DNA of 52,176 nt from an uncultured Alphaproteobacteria bacterium. Lineage in GTDB: Bacteria > Pseudomonadota > Alphaproteobacteria > Rhodobacterales > Rhodobacteraceae. Location of the stretch: positions 1 to 52,176 of the forward strand of contig CACESU010000012.1 in NCBI GenBank assembly GCA_902562285.1. Direction: 5' to 3'. Shown here piece after piece: positions 9,295-17,969 of the stretch. The stretch's first letter is position 1; each line of letters begins with the position of its first letter. The notes beneath the pieces were generated by a model that had not been told where the DNA came from, made no database searches, and was given only the letters and a program-made list of their open reading frames with translations. Made by a program: the position numbers and the translations under genes.

Positions 9295-10542
9295 ATGAAA
9301 AAATACTCAGCATTTTCCTTAATAAAAGAATCATTTAATAACCACTTTGGATGGGAAAAAGCATGGAAGAAAAACAATCTTAAAAAAAGTTATAAAGTTA
9401 TTATTGTGGGTGCTGGAGGTCATGGATTAGCAACTGCATATTATCTTGGAAAAAATTTTGGGATAAGAGATGTTGCTGTTATTGAAAAAGGTTGGTTGGG
9501 TGGTGGTAATACTGGAAGAAATACTACAATTATTAGGTCAAATTATCTACAAGAAGAATCTGCTGCAATTTACGAAAAATCTAGATCCCTATACGAAAAA
9601 CTCTCCCAAGAACTAAATTATAATGTGATGTTTAGCCCAAGAGGGGTAATGATGCTATGCCAAACCGAGCACGAATTAAGGGCTATGCGAAGAACGTACT
9701 ATGCAAATCGTATATTTGGGGTTGATACGGAAATGGTTAGTCCAGCTAGAATGAAGGAAATGATACCTATTATAAACATAAATGGTCCAAGATTTCCAAT
9801 ATTAGGTGGATTATGGCAACCCCGTGGAGGAACAGCAAGACATGATGCAGTAGCCTGGGGATATGCACGAGCTATTTCAAATTGGGGTGTTGATATTATT
9901 GAAAATTGTGAGGTAATTGGAGTAAACAAAAATAAAAATAAAATTAATTCTGTTGAAACCACAAAAGGTACTATCAATTGTGAAAAAATGTGCTTTATAG
10001 TTGCAGGAAGTTCGAGTATTTTAGCTGAATTATGTGGTTTCAGACTTCCTGTTGAATCTGTGGCTCTTCAAGCACTAGTTTCTGAACCAATTAAACCAGT
10101 CATGCACTGTGTCGTTATGGCCAACACAGTTCATGGGTATATGAGCCAATCAGATAAAGGAGAAATGGTAATTGGTGGTGGGGCAGATGGATATAATAAT
10201 TATACTCAAAGAGGAAGCTTTCAGCATATTGAAGAAACTGTTAGGGCTCTTATAGAAACTTTTCCTTTTATAAGTCGGTTGAGACAATTAAGGCAGTGGG
10301 GTGGTATAGTTGATATGACTGGCGATAGATCCCCAATCATTTCAAAAACGCCAATTGAAAATATCTACGTAAATTGTGGTTGGGGTACTGGAGGATTTAA
10401 AGCCATACCAGGTTCTGGATGGGCTACCGCTGAACTTATAGCTAATGGTGAGCCTGGGGAATTAGCTGCTCCGTTTTCTTTAGCAAGATTTAAAGAGGGT
10501 AGAATGATAGATGAAAGTGTTGCAGCGGCAGTAGCACATTAA
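9295..10542 (+). CDS. soxB: Sarcosine oxidase subunit beta (heterotetrameric)
   Basis: Flavoprotein subunit that oxidises the methyl group of sarcosine, carrying FAD and sharing a covalent FMN with the alpha subunit. VGAGGHG at 38-44 is the dinucleotide-binding loop. H183 in GGTARHDAVAWGY corresponds to the histidine that binds FMN covalently in characterised enzymes. The C-terminal GWGTGGFKAIPGSG closes the FAD site. Length (415 residues) is standard. It is the first gene of a complete soxBDAG set with gaps or overlaps under 20 bases. The upstream A12 run and AT-rich 146 bases probably carry the promoter, which I could not fix. Confidence 0.97.
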   Translation: MKKYSAFSLIKESFNNHFGWEKAWKKNNLKKSYKVIIVGAGGHGLATAYYLGKNFGIRDVAVIEKGWLGGGNTGRNTTIIRSNYLQEESAAIYEKSRSLYEKLSQELNYNVMFSPRGVMMLCQTEHELRAMRRTYYANRIFGVDTEMVSPARMKEMIPIININGPRFPILGGLWQPRGGTARHDAVAWGYARAISNWGVDIIENCEVIGVNKNKNKINSVETTKGTINCEKMCFIVAGSSSILAELCGFRLPVESVALQALVSEPIKPVMHCVVMANTVHGYMSQSDKGEMVIGGGADGYNNYTQRGSFQHIEETVRALIETFPFISRLRQLRQWGGIVDMTGDRSPIISKTPIENIYVNCGWGTGGFKAIPGSGWATAELIANGEPGELAAPFSLARFKEGRMIDESVAAAVAH

Positions 10543-10559
10543 CATGAGGTTAATAATTA

Positions 10560-10883
10560 ATGCTTAAATTTATATGCCCTATTTGTGAAATAGAAACTGA
10601 CGAAACTGAACTAACGCCTGGTGGTGAAGCTCATTTAAAAAGAATGGGACCAGGTAGCAGTGATCAAAACTTTTATACGTATCTCTTTGAAAGAAAGAAT
10701 CCTAGGGGTATTCATTTTGAAAGATGGTTGCATTCCTACGGCTGTGGTAAATGGTTTCATGTTGTAAGATGTACTAAAACTATGGAAGTTTTTGGAACAT
10801 ATAGTGCTCAAGATACAAAACCACCAAAAAAAATATTGGATGCTATTAAGAAAAAATTACCTAATGGAAAGAATGTAAAATGA
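10560..10883 (+). CDS. soxD: Sarcosine oxidase subunit delta
   Basis: Small zinc-binding structural subunit of tetrameric sarcosine oxidase. The zinc ligands of the family are all present: C6 and C9 in CPICE, then H58 and C62 in LHSYGCGKWFH. The protein has 107 residues, slightly above the usual size of about 95-100. It lies 17 bases after soxB, and its stop shares ATGA with the start of soxA, so the two are translationally coupled. Confidence 0.97.
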   Translation: MLKFICPICEIETDETELTPGGEAHLKRMGPGSSDQNFYTYLFERKNPRGIHFERWLHSYGCGKWFHVVRCTKTMEVFGTYSAQDTKPPKKILDAIKKKLPNGKNVK

Positions 10884-13800
10884 CCTCGAGATTTTCAAAG
10901 GGTGGTATATTAATCAATCGCAAGAAAAAACTTTCATTTAAATTCAATGGCAAAAATCTTTTTGGTTTTTCCGGAGATACATTAGCTTCTGCTTTATTAG
11001 CAAATAATCAGGTCCTGATTGGAAGATCATTTAAGTATCATAGACCAAGAGGTTTTGTGTCAAGTGGAGTAGAAGAGCCAAATGCCTTATTAAGTATTGG
11101 CAGTGGTGGAAGCTTAGAACCAAATAGGTCAGCTACTACATTAGAATTATTTGATGGTATTGAAGCTATGTCTCAAAATCATTTTGGGTCATTAGAATGG
11201 GACATAGGTTCAATAAGTAATTTTTTATCAAAAATTTTTCCGGCAGGATTTTATTATAAAACTTTCATTAAGCCTAGATTTGCATGGAAGCATATTTTTG
11301 AACCTACGATTAGAAGCGCAGCGGGATTAGGTAAGGCTCCTAAGGAACATGATTTATCTTCCTATGATTTTTTTTATGCTCATTTGGATGTAGTAATCGT
11401 TGGGGGGGGGATATCTGGATTAGTGACCGCAAAAAATTTAGCGAGTTTAGGTTTAAAAATACTTTTAGTTGAACAAAAACATTTTTTTGGGGGGTATGCG
11501 CTTTCAGAAGAATTTAAAATTAATAATTTAGATTCATCTGAGTTTATAAAAAATTTAGAAGATGATTTATCAAAGAATGAGAATGTTATTTTAAAGAAAA
11601 ACTTTTCCATTGTAGGAGTTCATGATCATAGTTATTTACTTGGGTTAGAAAATTTTGAAGTTCTTGAAAGTGAAGACCATAGTTCAATAAGGCATCGGCT
11701 TTGGCGAATAAGAACTAAACATCTAATTTTAGCAACAGGAGCTATTGAAAGACCCCTAGTTTTTGCTGGAAATGATATACCTGGAGTTATTTTATCTTCT
11801 GCAGCAAATGAGTTTTATAAGCTTTATGGGATATCGCAAGGTGATAGAGTAATACTCATAACAAATAATGACTCTGCATATTCCGCTGTAGTTGAGTTAT
11901 TCAATGCAGGTATTAGTATTCCTCTTGTAATTGATGTCAGGGAGAAAAGTGTTGGTGAACTTCCGCTCAAAGTTAAAGATTTAGGAATTAGAGTAGAATT
12001 CGGTAAAGCAATTACAAAAGTTTTAGGAAAGAAAAGAGTTAAAGCAGTAGAAATATGCTCGATAGTGGGTGAAGGATCTGTTTTGGAAACCATAATTTGT
12101 GACTCAGTATTAATGTCAGGTGGTTGGACCTCTACACTAAATTTATGGTCACATTGTGGTGGTAAAATAAAATGGGATAATCAACTCAATACATTAGTAC
12201 CTGACGAAACTAAACAATCTACTAATGAATTAGGTCAAAGTTTTATTTCTGTAGTCGGATCAGCAAGAGGTCAATTTTGGCCATCAGAGTTATTTGATAA
12301 TATGGAAAAAGTGATTAAAAATATTTGTGAAATATTTAATTTAAAAAAGATTAAATATGAAAAATACCAAATCAAAGAAATTATACATGAAAAAACATCT
12401 CCTATATCTTGTGTGCCTGAATCTGCAGATGAAAATTTAAAAGGAAAGAGCTTTGTTGACTACCAGAATGACGTAAAACTAACTGATCTAAGAATTGCAA
12501 CTCAAGAAGGTTTTGAAAGTGTTGAACACTTGAAAAGATATACAACTCTTGGAATGGCAACTGACCAAGGAAAATTATCCAACATTAATGGTATAAAAAT
12601 CTTATCCCACTTAGTTGGAAAAGAAATAAATGAAGTTGGCACGACTACTTTCAGACCACCTTATACGCCTATTTCATTGGGATCTATCGCTGGTGAAGCA
12701 AGAAAAGAACTATTTAAACCAATAAGAAAAACACCTATGCACAAATGGCATCAGGAGAATGGGGCAATTTGGGAACCTGTTGGTGATTGGCAAAGACCAT
12801 ATACTTATTTGAGAAATAATGAAACAAAAGAAGAGGCGGTTTACAGAGAAGTTAAGAATACTAGAAATAGTTTAGGGATGTTAGATGCTTCTACACTCGG
12901 AAAAATAATTGTTAGTGGTAATGACGCAGGAGAATTTTTAGATTTAATTTATACTAATATGATGTCTACTTTAAAACCTGGAAGATGTAGATATGGATTA
13001 ATGTGCAATGAAAATGGGTTTCTCTTTGACGACGGTGTAGTCGCTAGACTAAACGAAAAAACTTTTTTATGTCATACTACTACTGGTGGTTCAGATAGAG
13101 TATACTCGTGGATGGAAGAGTGGCACCAAACGGAATGGTGGGATAAAAAAGTATTTATTCAAAATTTAACAGAAGAATATGCCCAAATCACAATAGCAGG
13201 ACCAAAAGCTAGATTACTTCTTGAGAAATTAGGCGGTTTAAATGTAGAAAGTAAAAAATTTCAGCCTTTAGATTTCATAGAAGGTAAGCTAGGAAATTTT
13301 GATGTAAGAGTTTTTAGGATTTCATTTTCTGGAGAATTATCTTTTGAAATTGCGACACCTAGCGCGAACGGTGAAGCTTTATGGATAAGATGTTTAGAAC
13401 TTGGAAGTGAATTAGGTATAACATCATATGGAACAGAAGCACTTCATATAATGAGAGCTGAAAAAGGTTTCATTATGATAGGAGATGAAACTGATGGAAC
13501 TGTAATTCCTCAAGATCTAAATTTGGATTGGGCTGTATCGAAAAAAAAGAAGGATTTTATTGGTAAAAGAGCGCATGAACGTATATATATGCAAGATCCA
13601 AATAGAAAAACTTTGGTTGGGTTATCTCTTAAGGATAGTACACAGAAAATACCAGATGGAGCATATGCTTTGAAATCTGGTGGTAATGGTGCAGAAGATG
13701 TATTGGGTCATATAACTTCAACATATTTTTCTCCCTCTTTAGATAAACCTATTGCTATGGCGTTGCTCAAAAATGGGAAATCATTAAAAGGGCAAGAAGT

Positions 13801-13891
13801 CGATATACCTTTAGGAAGTGGCAATAAATTAAGAGCAATTGTAGTTGATCCTCAATTTTATGACATTGAGGGGAAGAGGCAAAATGTCTGA
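10880..13891 (+). CDS. soxA: Sarcosine oxidase subunit alpha
   Basis: Large subunit that binds NAD and transfers the one-carbon unit to tetrahydrofolate. The 1003 residues show an N-terminal ferredoxin-like domain without iron-sulphur cysteines (about 1-100, with GRSFKYHRPRG), a nucleotide-binding domain starting at VIVGGGISG (173-180), and a GcvT-like folate domain from about 620 to the end. Products are glycine, hydrogen peroxide and 5,10-methylene-tetrahydrofolate. The glycines of GGGISG are coded by nine consecutive G bases, unusual in this AT-rich sequence. It overlaps soxD by 4 bases and soxG by 8. Confidence 0.97.
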   Translation: MTSRFSKGGILINRKKKLSFKFNGKNLFGFSGDTLASALLANNQVLIGRSFKYHRPRGFVSSGVEEPNALLSIGSGGSLEPNRSATTLELFDGIEAMSQNHFGSLEWDIGSISNFLSKIFPAGFYYKTFIKPRFAWKHIFEPTIRSAAGLGKAPKEHDLSSYDFFYAHLDVVIVGGGISGLVTAKNLASLGLKILLVEQKHFFGGYALSEEFKINNLDSSEFIKNLEDDLSKNENVILKKNFSIVGVHDHSYLLGLENFEVLESEDHSSIRHRLWRIRTKHLILATGAIERPLVFAGNDIPGVILSSAANEFYKLYGISQGDRVILITNNDSAYSAVVELFNAGISIPLVIDVREKSVGELPLKVKDLGIRVEFGKAITKVLGKKRVKAVEICSIVGEGSVLETIICDSVLMSGGWTSTLNLWSHCGGKIKWDNQLNTLVPDETKQSTNELGQSFISVVGSARGQFWPSELFDNMEKVIKNICEIFNLKKIKYEKYQIKEIIHEKTSPISCVPESADENLKGKSFVDYQNDVKLTDLRIATQEGFESVEHLKRYTTLGMATDQGKLSNINGIKILSHLVGKEINEVGTTTFRPPYTPISLGSIAGEARKELFKPIRKTPMHKWHQENGAIWEPVGDWQRPYTYLRNNETKEEAVYREVKNTRNSLGMLDASTLGKIIVSGNDAGEFLDLIYTNMMSTLKPGRCRYGLMCNENGFLFDDGVVARLNEKTFLCHTTTGGSDRVYSWMEEWHQTEWWDKKVFIQNLTEEYAQITIAGPKARLLLEKLGGLNVESKKFQPLDFIEGKLGNFDVRVFRISFSGELSFEIATPSANGEALWIRCLELGSELGITSYGTEALHIMRAEKGFIMIGDETDGTVIPQDLNLDWAVSKKKKDFIGKRAHERIYMQDPNRKTLVGLSLKDSTQKIPDGAYALKSGGNGAEDVLGHITSTYFSPSLDKPIAMALLKNGKSLKGQEVDIPLGSGNKLRAIVVDPQFYDIEGKRQNV

Positions 13892-14438
13892 TAAATTAGA
13901 ATTCTCTAACAATTTATTCACTATTAAAGATCTTTATTTGCCTGGAATGGTTTCTATAAGGACTCATCTTTTTGATAAGAAATTTCAAAAAATTATTAAA
14001 GATATTTTAAAAATTAATGTGCCTAACAAATTAGAATTTACATTTAACAAAAATCTTTATTTAGCATGGATGTCCCCAAATGAATTATTATTATTTTCAA
14101 AAAATTTAAATGAAATTTTAAAACTAATAACAATTATTGAGGATACACTGAAGGGAATAGAATCACTTGTGTTAGACGTATCAAGTTCAAGAACTGTTTT
14201 TTCAATTAAAGGGTCATTATGGAGGGAGTTACTAGCTAAAGGAACTCCTATAAATTTATGTCCAAATAAATTTACGTCTAAGTCATTTAGAAGAACAAGA
14301 TTAGGACAGGTTAGTACCGCATTTTGGATGGTAAAAACTGATCAGGTCTACATTGTGTGTGGAAGGTCGTTTAAAGAATTCTTTTTTAAATGGTTATGTA
14401 ACGCGGCTAACGAAAAATCAATTATCAAATTTTTTTAG
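13884..14438 (+). CDS. soxG: Sarcosine oxidase subunit gamma
   Basis: Smallest GcvT-related subunit of tetrameric sarcosine oxidase, structural rather than catalytic. I start at the ATG at 13884 because a GAGGGGAAGAGG purine run lies just upstream; this gives 184 residues. An in-frame ATG at 13845 lies inside soxA. Conserved elements include LVLDVSSSRTVFSIKG and SFRRTRLGQVSTAFWM, typical of the family. It ends the sox operon; the next gene converges 15 bases downstream. Confidence 0.92.
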   Translation: MSDKLEFSNNLFTIKDLYLPGMVSIRTHLFDKKFQKIIKDILKINVPNKLEFTFNKNLYLAWMSPNELLLFSKNLNEILKLITIIEDTLKGIESLVLDVSSSRTVFSIKGSLWRELLAKGTPINLCPNKFTSKSFRRTRLGQVSTAFWMVKTDQVYIVCGRSFKEFFFKWLCNAANEKSIIKFF

Positions 14439-14453
14439 AATGATTTAACTGCT

Positions 14454-15137
14454 TTATTTTACAAATGACCAACCTTTGGCATTTTTTTTTATTTCTGCAA
14501 TACGTTCTTTTGAGCTTGGATGACTTTTCAGCCAACTTAAATTATCATTGTTTACAGTTAATTTATCTAGTTTTTCAAATAAAGTGATTAATGGTTCTAT
14601 TCCAATTCCCACTTTAATCATTAAAGCAGAGGCATATTTGTCAGCTTCGTATTCATCTAATCTAGAAAGTTTAGCGGTTAACAAGCTAGTAATGAAAGAA
14701 GATATATATATCCCAATAAAAGGTATAAACCTAGATATTAAATATCCTAAGCCCATTTGAAGAGCATTTTGTAAACTATAAGTCACCATTCTTTTTTTTG
14801 TATGTCCTAAAGCTAAATGACCAAGTTCGTGGGAGATAACGCCTATTAATTCTTCAGCTGAAATTATTCCTGAATAATATTTGTCTAAAAAACCTTTGGT
14901 TAAAAATACCTTTCCATCGTTAGAGGCCAAGCCATTGATATTTAAATCTTCTAAAATGTAAACTTCCAATTGAGGAAGATTAAGTGAAAAGCTTAACTTT
15001 TTTAAAAGAGAGTTAATTATAGGATCTTTAAGAATAAAAGAATTTCTCTCCAAATATTTTGACATTTTTTTTGAAGACATTTTGTATCCAATAATCCCTA
15101 AAAATATTGGAAATAATATAGAAATTATTTTTATCAT
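14454..15137 (-). CDS. M48 family membrane-associated zinc metallopeptidase
   Basis: Predicted membrane-anchored peptidase of the M48 (HtpX/Ste24/BepA) superfamily, used in envelope protein quality control. HELGH at 103-107 holds the catalytic Glu and two zinc His; E162 in DEYEAD is the third ligand. A hydrophobic N-terminus (1-18) is a signal or anchor, and a second hydrophobic pair spans about 125-155. No TPR domain follows, so it is a short form (227 residues). It lies 3 bases after the CoxE-like gene and ends the moxR run, so a joint envelope or assembly role is plausible. Confidence 0.82.
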   Translation of the reverse strand: MIKIISILFPIFLGIIGYKMSSKKMSKYLERNSFILKDPIINSLLKKLSFSLNLPQLEVYILEDLNINGLASNDGKVFLTKGFLDKYYSGIISAEELIGVISHELGHLALGHTKKRMVTYSLQNALQMGLGYLISRFIPFIGIYISSFITSLLTAKLSRLDEYEADKYASALMIKVGIGIEPLITLFEKLDKLTVNNDNLSWLKSHPSSKERIAEIKKNAKGWSFVK

Positions 15138-15140
15138 TTT

Positions 15141-16322
15141 TTAATTAAGTAATTTCATCCCTTCGTCTAAACCATTAAGAGTTAAGGGAACCATCCTACT
15201 TTCAAATATATCTTGAAGAATTACTGTAGATTGGGTGAATTTCCAATAATCTTCTTGGGCTGGGTTTATCCAAATATTATTAGGCCATTGATTTCTTGCT
15301 CTCTGCAGCCATATTCTTCCAGTTTCATTATTATAATGTTCATTAGCTCCTCCAACCATTTCAATTTCATAAGGACTCATCGCTGCATCACCTACAAAAA
15401 TGCATTTGTAATCTTTATTGTATTTATGTAATAAATCATAAGTGGGTATTTGTTCTTTCCATCGTCTTTCATTATTTTCCCAAACCCCTTCATATAAACA
15501 ATTATGAAAATAATAGTATTTTACATGCTTAAAAGCAGATCTGGCAGCTGAAAATAGTTCTTGAACTTTAGAAACATACATATCCATTGAGCCACCTACA
15601 TCAAAGAAAATAAGTAGTTTAACTGCGTTCTCCCTTTCAGGTCTTGTCTTAATATTAAGAAAACCTGAACGTGCAGTTGATGTAATGGTGTTATCAAGAT
15701 CTAATTCCTCATCAAGACCATTCCTTGCCCAAATTCGGAGTCTTTTTAAAGCAATTTTCATGCTTCTAGATCCAATCTCTGTATTTTCATCTAGATTTTT
15801 AAAAACTCTTTTATCCCAGACTTTCACTGCTTTCTGATGTCTGCTTTCTTGTTGTCCTATCCTTACCCCTTCTGGATTAAAGCCATATGCCCCAAAAGGT
15901 GAGGTTCCTGCTGTGCCAATCCATTTGTTTCCACCCTGGTGACGTTTTTTCTGTTCTTTCAACCTTTTTCTGAGAGTTTCCATCAATTTTTCAAAATTCC
16001 CCAATGATTTGATTTTTTTCATTTCTTCTTTGGTAAGTAACTTTTCGGCTAATTTTTCTAACCATTCAGAAGGAAGGTTCATTTTATCAAGAAATTTTTC
16101 TAATTCTATTTTTTCAAGTCCATTAAAATTTGAACTAAATATTTGGTCGAACGTATCAAAATACTTTTCATGTTTTACCAGAGAAGTTTTTGCCAAAAAA
16201 TAAAATTTTTCAATTTCAAATTCAGTGAGGTTTGTTTGTAAGCAATTTAAAAAAGTTAAGAATTCCTGTATTGAAACAGGAATACCAAATTTTTTTAATT
16301 CTAAAAAAAAATTTGTATACAT
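15141..16322 (-). CDS. CoxE-like VWA domain protein
   Basis: A von Willebrand factor A-domain protein that normally works with a MoxR AAA+ ATPase in metal-cofactor insertion or protein-complex assembly. The MIDAS start D241-x-G-x-S245 lies in IFFDVGGSMD. The region before it (about 1-130) is helical and charged, with KEQKKRHQGG, and a conserved GTAGTSPFGAYGFNP element lies at 136-150. Length (393 residues) is normal. Its ATG overlaps the stop of the small membrane gene upstream as TGATG. No carbon monoxide dehydrogenase genes are nearby, so the client is unknown. Confidence 0.87.
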   Translation of the reverse strand: MYTNFFLELKKFGIPVSIQEFLTFLNCLQTNLTEFEIEKFYFLAKTSLVKHEKYFDTFDQIFSSNFNGLEKIELEKFLDKMNLPSEWLEKLAEKLLTKEEMKKIKSLGNFEKLMETLRKRLKEQKKRHQGGNKWIGTAGTSPFGAYGFNPEGVRIGQQESRHQKAVKVWDKRVFKNLDENTEIGSRSMKIALKRLRIWARNGLDEELDLDNTITSTARSGFLNIKTRPERENAVKLLIFFDVGGSMDMYVSKVQELFSAARSAFKHVKYYYFHNCLYEGVWENNERRWKEQIPTYDLLHKYNKDYKCIFVGDAAMSPYEIEMVGGANEHYNNETGRIWLQRARNQWPNNIWINPAQEDYWKFTQSTVILQDIFESRMVPLTLNGLDEGMKLLN

Positions 16323-16495
16323 CAGAAAATACCAGATCTCATTATAATTATTTGAATAATTATAGAAATTAATAAGAAAATTATTCCGAATACAGCAATA
16401 TATTGCAGTTTATCTAAAAGTTTTCCATTTCTTTTTTTTGCCAAATAATATCCCAAAATGGAACCAAGCATTATAATTGTAAATATTAATAACAT
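16322..16495 (-). CDS. Small two-helix membrane protein (57 aa), unknown function
   Basis: A 57-residue reading frame found by translating the gap between moxR and the CoxE-like gene. It starts at the ATG at 16495 with TTGAG six bases upstream. Two hydrophobic helices (about 2-18 and 33-52) flank a basic turn, KKRNGKLLDK, that should face the cytoplasm. Its stop overlaps the ATG of the CoxE-like gene (TGATG), and it sits on the strand and in the order of the moxR run, so translational coupling supports it as real. I do not recognise a family. It could be a membrane anchor for the MoxR/VWA pair. Confidence 0.68.
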   Translation of the reverse strand: MLLIFTIIMLGSILGYYLAKKRNGKLLDKLQYIAVFGIIFLLISIIIQIIIMRSGIF

Positions 16496-16543
16496 ATCTC
16501 AAGGGTTATACTTTATTTTGATTAAAAAAAATACTTTATACAT

Positions 16544-17380
16544 TCATTGATTCCTATTGATAAAAGCTAGTTTTTCAAAAAGCTGAACATCTTGTTCATT
16601 TTTCAAAAGCGCTCCGTAAAGAATAGGGAGCATATCTTTTGGCTCTTTTTTCAAGTCTGTAACAGAAATGTCCTCTACTAAAAGTAATTTTATCCAATCT
16701 AAAATCTCTGAAGTAGAAGGTTTTTTCTTTAATCCTGGAACTTCTCTTATATCAAAAAATATTTCTAATGCAGACTGAAGGAGGGTTTTTTTGATATCTG
16801 GAAAATGCACATTTATTATTTTTGTTAAAGTTTCATGGTCTGGAAATTGAATATAATGAAAAAAGCATCTTCTTAAAAAAGCATCAGGTAATTCCTTTTC
16901 ATTATTAGAAGTAATTATAACAATTGGACGTTTCTTTGCAGAAATAATTTCACCAGTTTCATATACAAGAAACTTCATTTTGTCTAATTCATGAAGTAAG
17001 TCATTGGGAAATTCAATATCAGCTTTGTCTATTTCATCAATAAGAAGTACTGCCTTTTCTTCAGATGAAAATGCTGACCAAATTGTTCCTTTCTTAATAT
17101 AATTTTTAATATCATTAACCTTTTTATCACCAAGTTGGCTATCTCTTAGCCTACTAACTGCGTCATATTCATATAAACCTTGATGTGCTTTGGTTGTAGA
17201 TTTAATATTCCACTCAAACAATTTTAATCCAAGTTTTATTGCTACTTGTTTTGCTAATTCTGTTTTTCCAGTACCAGGTTCACCCTTGACCAATAATGGT
17301 TTTTCCAAATTGATTGCAGCATTTACCGCCATCTCAAGATCTTCAGTTGTTATATAATTCTCAGTATTTTTAAACTGCAT
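16544..17380 (-). CDS. MoxR family AAA+ ATPase
   Basis: Chaperone-like ATPase that remodels client complexes together with VWA proteins. I start at the ATG at 17380, preceded by GGAG six bases upstream (278 residues); an in-frame TTG four codons earlier is less likely. Walker A is GEPGTGKT (33-40), Walker B is VLLIDE (111-116), and a sensor region follows in ITSNNEKELPDAFLRRC. It is first in the run moxR - small membrane protein - VWA - M48 peptidase. The gene is divergent from dksA, with about 120 bases between. Confidence 0.92.
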   Translation of the reverse strand: MQFKNTENYITTEDLEMAVNAAINLEKPLLVKGEPGTGKTELAKQVAIKLGLKLFEWNIKSTTKAHQGLYEYDAVSRLRDSQLGDKKVNDIKNYIKKGTIWSAFSSEEKAVLLIDEIDKADIEFPNDLLHELDKMKFLVYETGEIISAKKRPIVIITSNNEKELPDAFLRRCFFHYIQFPDHETLTKIINVHFPDIKKTLLQSALEIFFDIREVPGLKKKPSTSEILDWIKLLLVEDISVTDLKKEPKDMLPILYGALLKNEQDVQLFEKLAFINRNQ

Positions 17381-17499
17381 TATTTTCTCCAAATTTTAAA
17401 AATTTTTTAGTGACAAACTATTTGATTCCATTTACAACTCAGTTATTAATTATTGAACTTGTAATAAGCTGTCTAGACATAGAGTGGGGGGTCAAAAAG

Positions 17500-17922
17500 A
17501 TGGTAGTATATCAAAAAAATAATCTTAAGCATTCTTCTTTACCTGATGAAGAGTTTATGAACCTTGAACAAATTGAGTATTTCCGAAGCAAATTAATTGC
17601 TTGGAAAGAATCTATCCTAAAAGAAAGTAAAGAAACTATTGAAGATATGCAAACTGATACTAGGAATATTCCTGATTTTACCGATAGAGCATCTGAAGAG
17701 ACTGATAGAGCACTAGAATTAAGAACACGTGACAGACAAAGAAAACTTATTTCTAAAATTGATTCTGCATTAAGAAGAATAGAAGATGGAACTTATGGTT
17801 TTTGTGAAGAAACAGGTGATCCAATTTCTTTTAAAAGACTTGATGCAAGACCAATTGCAACATTAAGTATTGAAGCGCAGGAAAGGCATGAAAGAAGAGA
17901 GAGAGTGCATCGAGACGACTAG
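17500..17922 (+). CDS. dksA: RNA polymerase-binding transcription factor DksA
   Basis: Binds the secondary channel of RNA polymerase and acts with ppGpp on stress and ribosomal promoters. I start at the ATG at 17500, preceded by GGGGGG about 9 bases upstream, giving 140 residues; the longer frame from 17410 adds 30 residues without homology. The coiled-coil tip carries DxxDxA as D59, D62 and A64. The zinc-finger positions are C102, T105, S123 and A126, so three of four cysteines are replaced. This cysteine-poor type is common in alphaproteobacteria. Confidence 0.93.
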   Translation: MVVYQKNNLKHSSLPDEEFMNLEQIEYFRSKLIAWKESILKESKETIEDMQTDTRNIPDFTDRASEETDRALELRTRDRQRKLISKIDSALRRIEDGTYGFCEETGDPISFKRLDARPIATLSIEAQERHERRERVHRDD

Positions 17923-17969
17923 TTGGAATATTTTATTTTATACTAAGTTAAAATTAAATATTTTTTGAA

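Noticed and set aside
9699-9977. Minus-strand frame of 92 codons inside soxB
   Set aside because: Antisense shadow of a well-conserved gene, with no independent start signal.
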